In this document: one piece after another, positions 7,954-16,094 of the stretch
Position numbering within the stretch: position 1 is the stretch's first letter
Layout of the letters: the number at the start of each line of letters is the position of its first letter
Assembly: GCA_011052285.1 (NCBI GenBank)
Contig: DRJH01000055.1
Location: 1 to 16,281 of the forward strand
Direction of reading: 5' to 3'
From: Gammaproteobacteria bacterium
GTDB lineage: Bacteria > Pseudomonadota > Gammaproteobacteria > Arenicellales > DRJH01
Length of the DNA: 16,281 bases
Translations under genes and position numbers: made by a program
The notes under the pieces: model-generated
The model's input: the letters and a program-made list of their open reading frames with translations, nothing else
The model's database searches: none
Told to the model about the DNA's origin: nothing

Positions 7954-9412
7954 GTGGGTCTTCTCCGCTTTTCATTCCACTGGCCAGGCGGTACTCCGCA
8001 CAATGCCGTGGTCGGGGAACAGCCTTGCCCGGGTTGAGCAATTGAAGTGGGTCAAAAGCCTCTTTAACCCGATGCATTTGCTCCAGTTCCTCGGTATTGA
8101 ACTGTACACACATTTGCTGGATTTTCTCCAGCCCGACGCCATGTTCACCGGTAATGGTGCCACCGACTTCGATACAAAGGAGCAGGATTTGGGCCCCCAG
8201 GTCTTCTGCTCTTTTCAGTTCTCCGGGTTTGTTGGCATCGAACAAAATCAGGGGGTGCAGATTGCCGTCACCGGCGTGAAAGATGTTGGTGACCGTGAGT
8301 TGAAATTCCTCAGCTAATTGGGCTGTGCCCTCCAGCACCTGTGCCAGCTTACGGCGTGGTACGGTGCCATCCATGCAATAGTAGTCTGGGCTGATGCGCC
8401 CCGCTGCCGGAAAGGCAGATTTACGGCCGAGCCAGAATTTAGCCCGTTCTGCTTCATCGGCGGCTATCTTGACCGATGTTGCCCCGCACCCCTTGAGCAG
8501 GTCTTCTATCCGGACCATCTGGCTTTCGACCTCGACCTGATTACCGTCCATTTCACATAACAGCATGGCTGCCGCCTCGACCGGGTAGCCAACACGAACA
8601 TAGTCTTCAACCGCACGGATGGAAGGACCATCCATCATTTCCAGGCCGGCAGGAATTAATCCGGCCGCAATAATCTCGCCGACGGCATTGGCGGCCTTGC
8701 TGACATCGTCGAAGGCGGCCATCGCCACCTTGGCAAGTACCGGCTTGGGCAGCAGTTTCACCACCACCTCGACCACCACACCGAGCAGACCTTCCGAGCC
8801 GATGGTCAATGCCATGAGGTCATAACCCGCTTGGTCCAGCGCAGACGAACCGAGTATCAGCAAGGTCCCGTCCATGAGTAACAGGTGAATTTCCAGAATG
8901 TTGTGAACGGTCAGGCCGTATTTGAGGCAATGTACACCCCCAGAGTTTTCCGCCACATTGCCGCCAATGGTGCAAGCGATCTGCGAAGATGGGTCCGGAG
9001 CATAATAAAGGCCGTGCGGGTCGGCGGCTTCACTGATTGCCAGATTGCGCACACCCGGTTGCACCCGGGCGGTGCAAGCTTGTGGGTCCAGATCCAGGAT
9101 GGCATTAAGTCGCGCCAAACTCAAAACAATGCCGTCCGCCAAAGGAGTGGCCCCTGCAGACAGGCCCGTTCCCGCACCGCGGGCCACAACCGGAACTTTA
9201 TGGGCATGACACAGTTGCAGAATTTCCCGAACCTGTCCGGTCGTGTCTGGCAGCACCACCAGCATCGGCAGCTGGCGGAACATCGGCAGACCATCACATT
9301 CGTAGACCCGGCGCTCTTCTTCTGTCGTCACGATGGCGTCGTCCGGTAGAATTTTCTGCAGTACACTTAGCAATACCGGATCGCAGGTTTGTGCGTGTTT
9401 AGTCCTTGTCAT
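7940..9412 (-). CDS. glcD: Glycolate oxidase subunit GlcD (FAD-linked)
   Basis: GlcD is the catalytic flavin subunit that oxidises glycolate to glyoxylate, feeding phosphoglycolate salvage or growth on glycolate. The 490-residue protein follows E. coli GlcD closely: YECDGL (37-42), RGAGTGLSAGATP (78-90), the PDPSSQIACTIGGN to HCLKYG stretch (140-166), SPDYYCMDGT (341-350), HAGDGNLHP (379-387), TGEHGVG (421-427) and FDPLQLLNPGK (453-463). The last two are C-terminal vanillyl-alcohol-oxidase-fold signatures. ATG 9412 is placed by homology, but no Shine-Dalgarno is visible: a T-rich repeat-derived tract sits just upstream. It heads a tight glcD-glcE-glcF operon. A D-lactate dehydrogenase is a weaker alternative, ruled out by glcE/glcF and sequence closeness. 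Confidence 0.96.
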   Translation of the reverse strand: MTRTKHAQTCDPVLLSVLQKILPDDAIVTTEEERRVYECDGLPMFRQLPMLVVLPDTTGQVREILQLCHAHKVPVVARGAGTGLSAGATPLADGIVLSLARLNAILDLDPQACTARVQPGVRNLAISEAADPHGLYYAPDPSSQIACTIGGNVAENSGGVHCLKYGLTVHNILEIHLLLMDGTLLILGSSALDQAGYDLMALTIGSEGLLGVVVEVVVKLLPKPVLAKVAMAAFDDVSKAANAVGEIIAAGLIPAGLEMMDGPSIRAVEDYVRVGYPVEAAAMLLCEMDGNQVEVESQMVRIEDLLKGCGATSVKIAADEAERAKFWLGRKSAFPAAGRISPDYYCMDGTVPRRKLAQVLEGTAQLAEEFQLTVTNIFHAGDGNLHPLILFDANKPGELKRAEDLGAQILLLCIEVGGTITGEHGVGLEKIQQMCVQFNTEELEQMHRVKEAFDPLQLLNPGKAVPRPRHCAEYRLASGMKSGEDPHAKD

Positions 9413-9419
9413 AAAATCG

Positions 9420-9523
9420 AAAAAAAGGGGCCAGAAAAAGGGGTCAGAGCCCTTTTTCTTTTTGATATGGTTACTACCGATAGCATAGTATTTTAAGAAA
9501 AAGGGCTCTGACCCCTTTTTTCC
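9420..9523. repeat. REPIN-like inverted pair of REP hairpins
   Basis: Two copies of the same unit lie in opposite orientation: 26 bases at 9435-9460 and the exact reverse complement at 9495-9520, with a 34-base spacer. Each unit also folds on itself: A5GGG and CCCT5 pair around a 7-base loop (GTCAGAG or its complement), and in the left unit the stem extends to 10 bp. A degenerate tandem half-copy (A5GGGGCCAG, 9422-9434) sits beside the left unit. The core GGGGTCAGAGCCC recurs at 16100-16112. Such paired palindromes match REPIN architecture. Because of the A and T tracts the hairpins could also act as transcription terminators on either strand. Confidence 0.8.
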
Positions 9524-10335
9524 TGCAGCCGCCGGTGCTGCAGGCTAGGAAATCGCTGGCGGATGTTGTTCAGAAAAGTCAGGTCGAAAGGGGCAGTTAT
9601 GACCCCTTCGCCACCATCCAGCTGACATAGAATATCACCCCAGGGGTTGATGATCATGGAGTGGCCCCAGGTATCCCTGCCGTTGGCATGATGGCCGGTT
9701 TGGGCGGCAGCGATGACATAACACTGGTTTTCAATGGCGCGGGCACGCAGCAGTAACTCCCAGTGGGCTCGACCAGTGGTGACCGTGAAGGCTGCCGGCA
9801 ACAGTAGGATCTGCGCACCACGTGCCGATAATTCCCTATATAGCTCGGGGAAGCGCAGGTCATAACAGATAGACAGGCCGAGTTTGGCGACCGTAGTGTC
9901 GGCAAGTACGACCTCCTGCCCAGGTCGTATCACTGCTGATTCCCGGTAGGCCTCCTGACTACTGACCTCGACATCAAATAGGTGTACCTTATCATAGCGC
10001 TGTATACACACACCCTCAGAACTGTATACCAGGCACGAGGCGAATACCCGCGGGTCCTGGTCAGAATTGACTAGACCCACCGATCCGGCAATCACATATA
10101 GCCCGCGGGTTTTGCTGTATTTGGCCAGAAAGTCTTGGATAGGACCACTGCCGAACTGCTCGGCTGCAGCCAGTCGCTCGTGTTCGTCAACAGGCATGAA
10201 GGCAAAGTTTTCCGGCAGCAAGGCCAGTTGCACACCGCTGGCTGCAACTTGATCCAGTAATCGAGATGCGTGCTGCAGATTCTCGGTAATAACCGGGCCT
10301 GAATTCATCTGAATGGCAGCGACGGATTTGTTCAT
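9493..10335 (-). CDS. Carbon-nitrogen hydrolase (Nit1/omega-amidase-like)
   Basis: This 280-residue nitrilase-superfamily protein shows the Glu-Lys-Cys triad: E42 in LLPENF, K116 in RYDKVHLFD and C157 in GLSICYDLRFPELYR. A further conserved Glu lies in RARAIENQCYVIAAAQTG (about 197-214). The RYDKVHLFD and CYDLRFPELY motifs point to the Nit1/Nit2 branch, cytoplasmic amidases known to hydrolyse deaminated glutathione or alpha-keto acid monoamides in metabolite repair. The exact substrate is not visible here. ATG 10335 overlaps the upstream stop in ATGA, and GAGG lies about ten bases before it. The last eight codons and the final base of the stop fall inside a REP-like repeat arm, giving the tail EKRGQSPFS, which is unlikely to be ancestral. 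A nitrilase next to rng-yhdP is a usual gammaproteobacterial arrangement. Confidence 0.9.
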   Translation of the reverse strand: MNKSVAAIQMNSGPVITENLQHASRLLDQVAASGVQLALLPENFAFMPVDEHERLAAAEQFGSGPIQDFLAKYSKTRGLYVIAGSVGLVNSDQDPRVFASCLVYSSEGVCIQRYDKVHLFDVEVSSQEAYRESAVIRPGQEVVLADTTVAKLGLSICYDLRFPELYRELSARGAQILLLPAAFTVTTGRAHWELLLRARAIENQCYVIAAAQTGHHANGRDTWGHSMIINPWGDILCQLDGGEGVITAPFDLTFLNNIRQRFPSLQHRRLQEKRGQSPFS

Positions 10336-10700
10336 AAGGCAGGCCTCTTTTGTACATCGAGAACCAATGTATCTGCAGAACCCGAACCAGGTTCGAGAAC
10401 AATATTCGTGGAGGTGATGCCCAGTGCGACCAGCCAGTTGCGAACATCGAAGGCCCAGGCATTGCCCAGGTCACCACCGGGATAGCGAATCACAATCTGG
10501 CTACCGGGGGTTTTCTCGAATTGTTCTTGAATACTGCGAATGGCGGGGATGGCCATGACAATTCGCCCACTACGGGTACGGGGCCATTCCTGGTGTGACA
10601 GGGTGGTTGCGGCCAGGATAGCACTTGGCCAGAACAGGTTCTGACAGGCCAGCAACAGGACCAATACCCAATGAGAGTAGATTTTTCTTGTCGGATTCAA
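10332..10700 (-). CDS. Small exported protein of unknown function
   Basis: This 122-residue protein starts with a signal peptide: basic MNPTRK, a hydrophobic core (about 11-22) and an AILA-A type cleavage site near residue 30. The mature part is about 92 residues and probably periplasmic. It contains SGRIVMAIPAIRSIQEQFEK, then QIVIRYPGGDLGNAWAFDV and RNWLVALGITSTNIVLEPGS. The strand-then-helix pattern before LVALGI faintly recalls small OmpA-like folds, but I do not recognise a named family. The TTG start (10700) overlaps the yhdP stop as TTGA, with GAGG six bases upstream. Its own stop overlaps the next start. This double coupling between yhdP and the hydrolase supports a real, co-expressed gene. 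A role in YhdP-related envelope work is inference only. Confidence 0.8.
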   Translation of the reverse strand: MNPTRKIYSHWVLVLLLACQNLFWPSAILAATTLSHQEWPRTRSGRIVMAIPAIRSIQEQFEKTPGSQIVIRYPGGDLGNAWAFDVRNWLVALGITSTNIVLEPGSGSADTLVLDVQKRPAL

Positions 10701-13700
10701 CGGTTGCCTCGGAATTCATTAGGTTCTTTCTGGTTCGCCTGCAATACCACGCGTTTGATCCGGGGATTTTTCCAGTCGCCACTAATTCTGTATTCATAGC
10801 GGAGCCACTGATTGATTTGGTCACGAAAAACCTTGTTTAATAGAAAAATAGCTACACCAGCTACCGGGTTTAACAAGGCACTGATGAGGCTTACGTTACC
10901 ACCTAGCTGGGGTGCCACGGTCATCTTCAAATCATAGTCCTCAGTGCCCAGGCCGATTCTGCCCTGCATATCCACCAGTGCGACAGTACTGAATATCAGT
11001 AATTTGTCCATGATTAGGTTGCCTGAACTGAGGTGGGCCTTGGCCTCCATTTCATTGTAACGCAATCCATCTCCTGAAAGATCGGAAAAATCCAGTCGCA
11101 GCCGCTGCAGCAGGGCGTCGGCATTGAGTAATCCGAGAAAGCGGCCACTACCGGGTTTGACACCCAGGATACTCCCCTCGCGTGAATTAAAATCCAAAGT
11201 ACCACTGACCTTAGAGATTTTATAATCAGCAGGACGACCGGGCCATTGTAGTTGGCCTTGCAGGTCAGCAACACCGGCCTTAAGCTGTTTTTTAAAACCT
11301 AAAGAGTCGACCACCGAACCCAGGTCGATGCTCCCGGCCTGGAAGTTGAAAAGGGTATTACCATGGTTCGGACCCGACTTCCAGCGACCATCAACCTGCA
11401 TCATCAAATCATTGCGTAACAGCTGTAAACTATTGATCTGCAATAATCCCGGGCGTGATGTTGAGAGCAGATTGAGCTGTCCCAACTGCATATTGCCGTA
11501 ACGAAAATTAGCCACCCGCAAATTTAGATCAGGCCACGTATCCGGGTCACTGCCGTTGGAAGTGTTTGAGTTTTTTGTGGTCGGCAGGTAAAAATATTGC
11601 ATGTCCAGATTCAGAAAACTGTGGCTCCCGGTTTTACGGTAGCTACCGCTGCCTTGCAGCCGATCTCCAGTTACCTTCAGTGCCAGAGTTTGTGGCTGGA
11701 CAGGTTGTAGGGTCATGTCCACCGCACCCCAAGGCCTGGACATGGCGTATACGTCCCGGGCCTTGAGTGCAATACCGAGGATCGGCAAAGCGGTAGACCC
11801 GCGATTACTGAAGCGGTCGAGTATCTGTTGCCAGGCATCCCAGTTGAAGCGATCAGCAATCACGCGAACCTGTAATCCACGTTGACGACTTTTTTCATCA
11901 AGATCTGCCCCAATGGCAATATTGGCATCCTGTAAACGTACTTGTTTGCCTTCCTTGGTCCATTGCAGATCGGCCTGCAGGGCTATACCGGCATCTACGG
12001 TGACATTTATCGCGGATCGGTGTCGCTGGATTTTGACCCGTAGAGGCCATTCGGTGATGGCATTTTTTTGCAGGGGCGGCGGTAACTTGAGATCTACGCC
12101 CTTGAGGTTGCTTTGCAGCGTAAAGATATTGGCATTACCGCTATCTTGCCAACTGCCTTGCCACTGTAAGCGACCTGAGCCCAGACCAGAAAACTTCTCG
12201 CCGGCAAATTGCAGCAAGGCGGGAACATCCGCCTCACCACTGGCCTTGATCTCACGTATACCCGGCTTGAAGGTGAAGAATAAATCTGTTGTCAGTGGGC
12301 CTGAAAAGACGCTCGCGGTCAGGCCTGTAGCAGCAATATGCGTATTATCGAAAACCAGTTTCCCCTGGATATCAGACAGTCGTAGCCCTGATAGCAAAGT
12401 CAAGGACTGGTTTTGGAAATAATACACGCCAGAGAATTTTCCTGCCTTACGGGTGCCAAAAGGATACTCCAGGGCCAAATCCATAGCACCCATACCGCTG
12501 GCAGCTTTCATGAAAGTCCCGGCTGCACCTCGATCCAGTTTTTGGGACTTCATAAATGTGAGCAGTTCTGCAATTTCTCCGCTGGACCGTCCGGTTAGAG
12601 TAAGCAAGGTTTTATTAGTACCCAATCCACTAAGGCTGCCTTCGAGTTGGGTGATCTGTTGTTTGACAAAAACCGCGCTATCGATGGTAAAGCGCAGACG
12701 TCTGTTTTGAACGCTTAGGCGCCCGGAAACGGCATCGAAAACAGGCCATTTCGGAACCATGCGGAATTTTCCTGCCGTGATGACGGCGCTGAGTGTAACC
12801 GTACCCTTGTCGAGAAAGTTGTTGGCTTGCAGGTCACCCTCGATTTTCCCCTGATCCATTCGAAATTGGCCACCAAGCAAGGAATTGTTAAGCCATTGCT
12901 TTGTTTTGTTGGGCAGAGTTACAGGCAATAGTGCTCGAATGGCTCCAATATCACCGCTGCTACGCTGCAGCAACACGGACAGTTTGCCCGGGTGCAATTT
13001 CTTATCAAGCTGCACACTGGCACTGCCGGAGACCTCCAACCCCGACGTTTGCAAACGCAATTGTTCAAGAGTAACGTTCCAGCCTGATGAGCTAGCTCGC
13101 CATCTTGCCCTGCCCTGTCCGGCTTGTAAGGTAATCGGAGTCTTCCATAACTGTGGCCATTGGATAGTACCGCTGCTAGCCTTAAGTGTCACAGACCCTC
13201 CAGTGGGCGACCAGTGTAGACTGCCACTGAACACGGGCGAACTACGCCCAGGCTTTTGCAGTGTCACACTGCATTTGCGACAATTGGCTTGTAAATCTGC
13301 AATACTCAGGCCTTGTGCTGAGGTCTGCAGGCGGGCCTGCAATAAAGAAATCTGACCTTTGACAAGGGTTAGCATCGATAAGTTGGCGTTGATTCCCGTA
13401 ATGGCCGTTTGCCAAAGTTGAAATGCTTTGGATAATTGTGCATTCGGGATGGTAAGTTGGTATTGATTCTGTGACGATTGACGTACCGACATCAGGTCGA
13501 CAACGAAACGTCGATTAGCTCGGCCCAACTCGACATCACGTAACTGCGCTCTCCATGAGTTCCGTACCTTGTTCCATTGTACGGTACCGCGTAATAGGTC
13601 AAGGGTCACTTCCTCAGGTGTCATCTTAAAGATCAGGTTTTCAAGTAATGCACGGCCAGTGACCTGCTGTAGGCTTCCTTTTGCCCAGCGGCATTGTAAG

Positions 13701-14461
13701 TTACTGTTGAATTTACCCTGTACCAGTCGTGGCGCCAAGCTACGAATTTGTATGGGTAAGTCCTGCCAGCTCATGTGTTGTATCCGCACACTGCAATTGG
13801 CTTGTGGAGTACCAGAGGCTAAGCCACGTACCGAAAGTTGTAATGATGCCAGGCCACCAGCAGCTTGTAATTGGCCCGTAATCTGGATTGTGCCATTTCG
13901 CGTTTCCATGCTGAGATTGGCATTAATCGGAAAAGTGTCTCCATTTGGGCTATGCCAGATCAGGCGGGCATCCTCTATCACCAGTCGCATGTCGGCAAAC
14001 TCAGTTAGTCGGGAGTAATCTGTTGCCCTTTTGTCGGTGCCCAAAACCAGCTCATCAATAACGACTTGGTGGTTACTGTCCAGACGTGCATGCAGTACCG
14101 GGGCATTAATTTTCAGTACTCTGGGTACCAGACGACCTAGCAACAGATCTGGTAACGACAGCTCGACCTGTAAGCGGCGCAAACGCAATGGCTTGGTCGC
14201 ATTCGGGTGGTCTGGATGGCTTGGCTTGACTTCGACACCTGTCGCGATCACTTGCGGATTCAGCCCTGTCCAGTTGCCACGAAGGGTCTGAAAAGTAATG
14301 TCTCGTCCTGTGGTTTGCTGCAATAGATCAATAATTTGAGACTGCATATCCTGCAGTCGGTTGACCGCAATGACGGCCACGACAACCACTATAAGGGCCA
14401 CAGCAAGCAGGCCCAGCAGGATGTTTCTGCAGTAACAATAGCAGCGCCGAAGTATTCCCAT
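10697..14461 (-). CDS. yhdP: YhdP family AsmA-like membrane protein
   Basis: This 1254-residue protein has one N-terminal membrane anchor (about residues 12-36) and a very long periplasmic part rich in beta-strand repeats. Length is close to that of E. coli YhdP (about 1266). The C-terminus has the family's conserved end: GTEDYDLKMTVAPQLGG, NPVAGVAIFLLNKVF and YEYRISGDWKNP (about 1160-1240). YhdP, TamB and YdbH are AsmA-like proteins that act redundantly to carry phospholipids across the periplasm to the outer membrane. It lies 141 bases downstream of rng, the standard neighbour. The start ATG at 14461 has no clear Shine-Dalgarno, but the next in-frame ATG (residue 39) would remove the anchor. 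The N-terminus carries an unusual Cys cluster (RRCYCYCRN, residues 5-13) just before the membrane segment. No frameshift seen. Confidence 0.95.
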   Translation of the reverse strand: MGILRRCYCYCRNILLGLLAVALIVVVVAVIAVNRLQDMQSQIIDLLQQTTGRDITFQTLRGNWTGLNPQVIATGVEVKPSHPDHPNATKPLRLRRLQVELSLPDLLLGRLVPRVLKINAPVLHARLDSNHQVVIDELVLGTDKRATDYSRLTEFADMRLVIEDARLIWHSPNGDTFPINANLSMETRNGTIQITGQLQAAGGLASLQLSVRGLASGTPQANCSVRIQHMSWQDLPIQIRSLAPRLVQGKFNSNLQCRWAKGSLQQVTGRALLENLIFKMTPEEVTLDLLRGTVQWNKVRNSWRAQLRDVELGRANRRFVVDLMSVRQSSQNQYQLTIPNAQLSKAFQLWQTAITGINANLSMLTLVKGQISLLQARLQTSAQGLSIADLQANCRKCSVTLQKPGRSSPVFSGSLHWSPTGGSVTLKASSGTIQWPQLWKTPITLQAGQGRARWRASSSGWNVTLEQLRLQTSGLEVSGSASVQLDKKLHPGKLSVLLQRSSGDIGAIRALLPVTLPNKTKQWLNNSLLGGQFRMDQGKIEGDLQANNFLDKGTVTLSAVITAGKFRMVPKWPVFDAVSGRLSVQNRRLRFTIDSAVFVKQQITQLEGSLSGLGTNKTLLTLTGRSSGEIAELLTFMKSQKLDRGAAGTFMKAASGMGAMDLALEYPFGTRKAGKFSGVYYFQNQSLTLLSGLRLSDIQGKLVFDNTHIAATGLTASVFSGPLTTDLFFTFKPGIREIKASGEADVPALLQFAGEKFSGLGSGRLQWQGSWQDSGNANIFTLQSNLKGVDLKLPPPLQKNAITEWPLRVKIQRHRSAINVTVDAGIALQADLQWTKEGKQVRLQDANIAIGADLDEKSRQRGLQVRVIADRFNWDAWQQILDRFSNRGSTALPILGIALKARDVYAMSRPWGAVDMTLQPVQPQTLALKVTGDRLQGSGSYRKTGSHSFLNLDMQYFYLPTTKNSNTSNGSDPDTWPDLNLRVANFRYGNMQLGQLNLLSTSRPGLLQINSLQLLRNDLMMQVDGRWKSGPNHGNTLFNFQAGSIDLGSVVDSLGFKKQLKAGVADLQGQLQWPGRPADYKISKVSGTLDFNSREGSILGVKPGSGRFLGLLNADALLQRLRLDFSDLSGDGLRYNEMEAKAHLSSGNLIMDKLLIFSTVALVDMQGRIGLGTEDYDLKMTVAPQLGGNVSLISALLNPVAGVAIFLLNKVFRDQINQWLRYEYRISGDWKNPRIKRVVLQANQKEPNEFRGNR

Positions 14462-14503
14462 AATGTTACAAAATTATCATGTTATGGCATAATGTTACTA
14501 AAT
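14459..14503 (-). repeat. Direct repeat spanning the yhdP start
   Basis: Read on the minus strand, GTAACATTATG occurs twice, 29 bases apart (14488-14498 and 14459-14469). The shared stretch extends to 15 of 16 matching bases as ATTTWGTAACATTATG. The downstream copy contains the yhdP start ATG. The upstream copy contains an ATG in a different frame followed at once by CCA TAA, a two-codon ORF. The stretch is AT-rich and lies between rng and yhdP. It could be an operator-like repeat or a simple local duplication. Confidence 0.55.
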
Positions 14504-14602
14504 CGTAAGTTATTGATTATGTTATTCAAGAGTTACCGAAAGCGATGCCCTGGGAAGTTGTCCTAGAACAGGAGTCGTAGCGAGGACCAACAGGTTGACA
14601 TC

Positions 14603-16078
14603 TCACATCAAAACCACATCATATTGTTCCTGATGATAGCTGGTTTCGACTTGTAAGCGAACTGGTTTGGCGATGAATGTCTGTAAATCAGCCAGGTTGG
14701 TTGATTCTTCTTCAAGGAGCAAATCAACCACGTTCTCTGAGGCCAGGACGAGGATTTCCTGTGGATCAAATTGTCGTGATTCACGAAGAATTTCACGAAA
14801 AATCGTATAACAGATCGTCTGGGCAGTTTTTAGCATGCCCCGCCCCTGGCAGACCGGGCATTCCTCACAGAGTTGGTGCTCCAGGCTTTCCCGCACCCGT
14901 TTGCGTGTGATCTCAACCAGGCTTAAGCTTGACATTTCTGTCACGAAGGTGCGAGTGCGATCATGACTGAGGGCTTTTTCCAGTGCCCGCATGACCTGGA
15001 GACGATGTTCCGGATCTTCCATATCGATGAAATCAATAATGATCATACCACCCAGGTCGCGTAATCGTAGCTGTCGTGCAATCGCGTAAGTGGCCTCGAG
15101 ATTGGTTTTGAACAAGGTTTCTTCCAGATTGCGTCGACCGACGAAGCCACCGGTGTTGACATCGATAGTGGTCAAGGCCTCGGTCTGGTCGAGTACCAGG
15201 TAACCACCCGACTTTAAACTGACATATCGATCCAGTGCCCGCTCGATTTCATCTTCGACCGAGTAAAGTTCGAAGATGGGCCGCTCTCCGGAATAATATT
15301 CTAGCCTGTTGGCGACGTCTGGAACCAGTTCATCAGCGAACTCCCGGGCTTTCTGGTAGGTTTCCCGGGAATCGATACGAATTTTTTCTACGGAATCGCG
15401 GACCAGGTCTCTCATTATTCGCAGGGCAAGGGGAATATCCTCATGGATCAGCGTGGGCGCAGTACTATCCTGTAAATGTTGCCGAATACGGTTCCAGACC
15501 CGCCACAAAAAGCGCATATCAGACAACAGATCTTCTTCTGACGCAGATTCTGCTACCGTGCGGATGATATAGCTGCCGGTTGTGCCCTCCTGTTGTTGCA
15601 TCGTTTGCACTAATTCGCGCAGGTATTCCCGCACATCTTCATCCTGGATGCGCTGTGATACACCGAAGTGGTTGCCGGTTGGCAGATACACCAGATGACG
15701 TGAAGGTATCGAAATTTCAGTGGTGACCCGTGCTCCTTTGGAGCTGATCGGATCTTTGAGCACCTGTATGGTCAATTCTTGGCCTGAGTGTAATAAGTCA
15801 CCGATCTCCGGTGCTACCCGGTCCGGGCCATTGTCGGGTTCCTGGTGCGGGTTGATATCCGAGGCATGCAGAAACACCGTTCGTTCCAATCCGGCGTCAA
15901 TAAAAGCAGCCTGCATTCCGGGCAGCACACGGACCACCTTGCCCTTGTAGATATTTCCAACCAGGCCGCGAGAACGGCTACGCTCAATATGGACTTCCTG
16001 GAGCACGCCATTTTCTACTACCGCAACCCGGGTTTCCTGAGGGGTGATATTAATCAGTAATTCTTCTGCGGCAGACAA
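14603..16078 (-). CDS. rng: Ribonuclease G
   Basis: RNase G is an endoribonuclease of the RNase E/G family that matures the 5' end of 16S rRNA and degrades some mRNAs. The 491-residue protein (E. coli: 489) opens with the family's LLINITPQETRVAVVENG, has an S1 RNA-binding domain (about 38-125, with GNIYKGKVVRVLPGMQAAF), the metal-binding catalytic Asp pair (D306 in TIDVNTGG and D349 in IIDFIDMED) and the CPVC zinc-link cysteines (C407/C410). It lacks the long RNase E C-terminal scaffold. The start is TTG at 16078, with GGAG nine bases upstream. A REP-like hairpin lies 17 bases before the start, inside the likely leader. It is followed by yhdP, as in most gammaproteobacteria. Confidence 0.97.
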   Translation of the reverse strand: MSAAEELLINITPQETRVAVVENGVLQEVHIERSRSRGLVGNIYKGKVVRVLPGMQAAFIDAGLERTVFLHASDINPHQEPDNGPDRVAPEIGDLLHSGQELTIQVLKDPISSKGARVTTEISIPSRHLVYLPTGNHFGVSQRIQDEDVREYLRELVQTMQQQEGTTGSYIIRTVAESASEEDLLSDMRFLWRVWNRIRQHLQDSTAPTLIHEDIPLALRIMRDLVRDSVEKIRIDSRETYQKAREFADELVPDVANRLEYYSGERPIFELYSVEDEIERALDRYVSLKSGGYLVLDQTEALTTIDVNTGGFVGRRNLEETLFKTNLEATYAIARQLRLRDLGGMIIIDFIDMEDPEHRLQVMRALEKALSHDRTRTFVTEMSSLSLVEITRKRVRESLEHQLCEECPVCQGRGMLKTAQTICYTIFREILRESRQFDPQEILVLASENVVDLLLEEESTNLADLQTFIAKPVRLQVETSYHQEQYDVVLM

Positions 16079-16094
16079 TAGGTCTATCTCCAGT

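Noticed and set aside
8885..9349. 154-codon plus-strand ORF
   Set aside because: It lies entirely antisense to glcD, whose frame is strongly conserved.
9420..9523. CRISPR repeats
   Set aside because: The repeats are inverted, only two in number, and have no regular spacer array or cas genes.
11913..12422. 169-codon plus-strand ORF, and others at 12885-13355 and 13569-14018
   Set aside because: All are antisense to yhdP, cysteine/serine-rich shadow translations without domains.
14504..14602. Possible RNA gene or terminator between rng and yhdP
   Set aside because: There is a loose pairing (GTTGGTCCT with AGGACAAC, one bulge, 18-base loop) but no T run and no tRNA-like or known RNA features.
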